This document shows positions 6,392-6,695 of a stretch of 6,695 nucleotides of DNA, piece after piece. Position numbers and translations under genes: made by a program. Where the stretch lies: positions 1 through 6,695 of the forward strand of contig JAJOKM010000124.1 in NCBI GenBank assembly GCA_021129835.1. The letters run 5' to 3'. Source of the stretch: Thermodesulfovibrionales bacterium. GTDB taxonomy: Bacteria > Nitrospirota > Thermodesulfovibrionia > Thermodesulfovibrionales > Dissulfurispiraceae. The notes under the pieces are model-generated. The model was given only the letters and a program-made list of their open reading frames with translations. It searched no databases and had not been told where the DNA came from. Position 1 is the first letter of the stretch; each line of letters begins with the position of its first letter.

Positions 6392-6457
6392 GAAAAAGCC
6401 ATAAAAATGATGAAGGGTAGGTATGGAAATGGTGGTAGGAAGGCGGTTCAGTTGCAC

Positions 6458-6695
6458 CTATCTTAAGGCAAAAGAGAGGATCGCCCATACTGCGGTAATT
6501 GTGAGGACCGAAAAACCGAGGACAAGCCCACTTATCCAATAAATAAACTCTCTTTTGTCTCTCTGCATCCTGTCGATGAGCTCTGTCTTGTCTCTTTCGG
6601 TCTTTTCATAAAGCTGAGTGAGTATCTCTGCCTTATCCCTCTCTGTCTTTGTGAGTATCTCTGTCTTGTCTCTTTCGGTCTTGGTAAGTATCTCT
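6458..6695 (-). CDS. hendecad-repeat coiled-coil protein with C-terminal membrane anchor (5' part outside window)
   Basis: The last 78 codons of a minus-strand gene are present, in frame from 6694 to the TAG at 6458-6460; the start is beyond the window. The visible protein has 11-residue repeats: EILTKTERDKT, EILTKTERDKA, a 15-residue variant EILTQLYEKTERDKT, then ELIDRMQRDKR. These are charged and hendecad-like, as expected of a coiled coil with one four-residue insertion. About 27 hydrophobic residues follow (roughly 6464-6544, starting IYWISGLVLG), then only a final arginine, so the protein looks tail-anchored with the coiled coil in the cytoplasm. The repeat is also visible in the DNA as a 33-bp period. 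I do not recognise a named family; DUF1640-like or other small coiled-coil membrane proteins are possible. Repeated sequence, a consistent frame and a clean transmembrane end support a real gene. Function is unknown. Confidence 0.75.
   Translation of the reverse strand, partial: EILTKTERDKTEILTKTERDKAEILTQLYEKTERDKTELIDRMQRDKREFIYWISGLVLGFSVLTITAVWAILSFALR

Noticed and set aside
6269..6466. Plus-strand 65-codon open frame between hflX and the coiled-coil gene
   Set aside because: It runs straight through the inverted palindromic repeats, overlaps the hflX ribosome binding site, and has no visible domain or good ribosome binding site of its own.

Overview
The window looks like ordinary chromosomal housekeeping DNA from an uncultured, probably anaerobic, Gram-negative-type bacterium. 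I see no phage, IS element, CRISPR array, tRNA or rRNA. Three things point this way: a long-form HflX like those of Deltaproteobacteria, Nitrospirota and Omnitrophota-like lineages, an AhbD/NirJ-type SPASM radical SAM enzyme beside hemE, and short AT-rich or palindromic intergenic repeats of the sort common in such genomes. The phylum cannot be fixed from the sequence alone.

Layout: positions 1-113 are an AT-rich leader with three 18-bp tandem repeats. They precede frr (ribosome recycling factor), the only plus-strand gene. frr converges on a minus-strand gene train with only 9 bp between the stop codons. In its direction of transcription the train reads hflX (ribosome-associated GTPase), an AhbD-like radical SAM protein, hemE (uroporphyrinogen decarboxylase), purN (GAR transformylase), rsmD (16S rRNA m2G966 methyltransferase) and coaD (phosphopantetheine adenylyltransferase). 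The junctions are 24 bp, a 1-nt TAATG overlap, 45-46 bp, 13 bp and a 4-nt ATGA overlap, which suggests one operon. Upstream of hflX lie two inverted copies of a 25-bp palindromic repeat. Beyond them is the 3' end of a minus-strand gene for a hendecad-repeat coiled-coil protein with a C-terminal membrane anchor, cut by the window edge.

Functionally the train joins translation and ribosome maintenance (hflX, rsmD, with frr opposite), tetrapyrrole synthesis (hemE plus the radical SAM enzyme), one purine step and one CoA step. The two most notable points are in this train. First, hflX is intact at protein level for about 110 residues upstream of its first in-frame ATG, but that stretch has no ATG, GTG or TTG codon. 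The best-placed initiation site is an ATC codon behind a near-perfect Shine-Dalgarno sequence. Second, hemE is translationally coupled to an AhbD-like decarboxylase, which suggests a heme route mixing the coproporphyrin and siroheme branches. I found no convincing wholly new system here.
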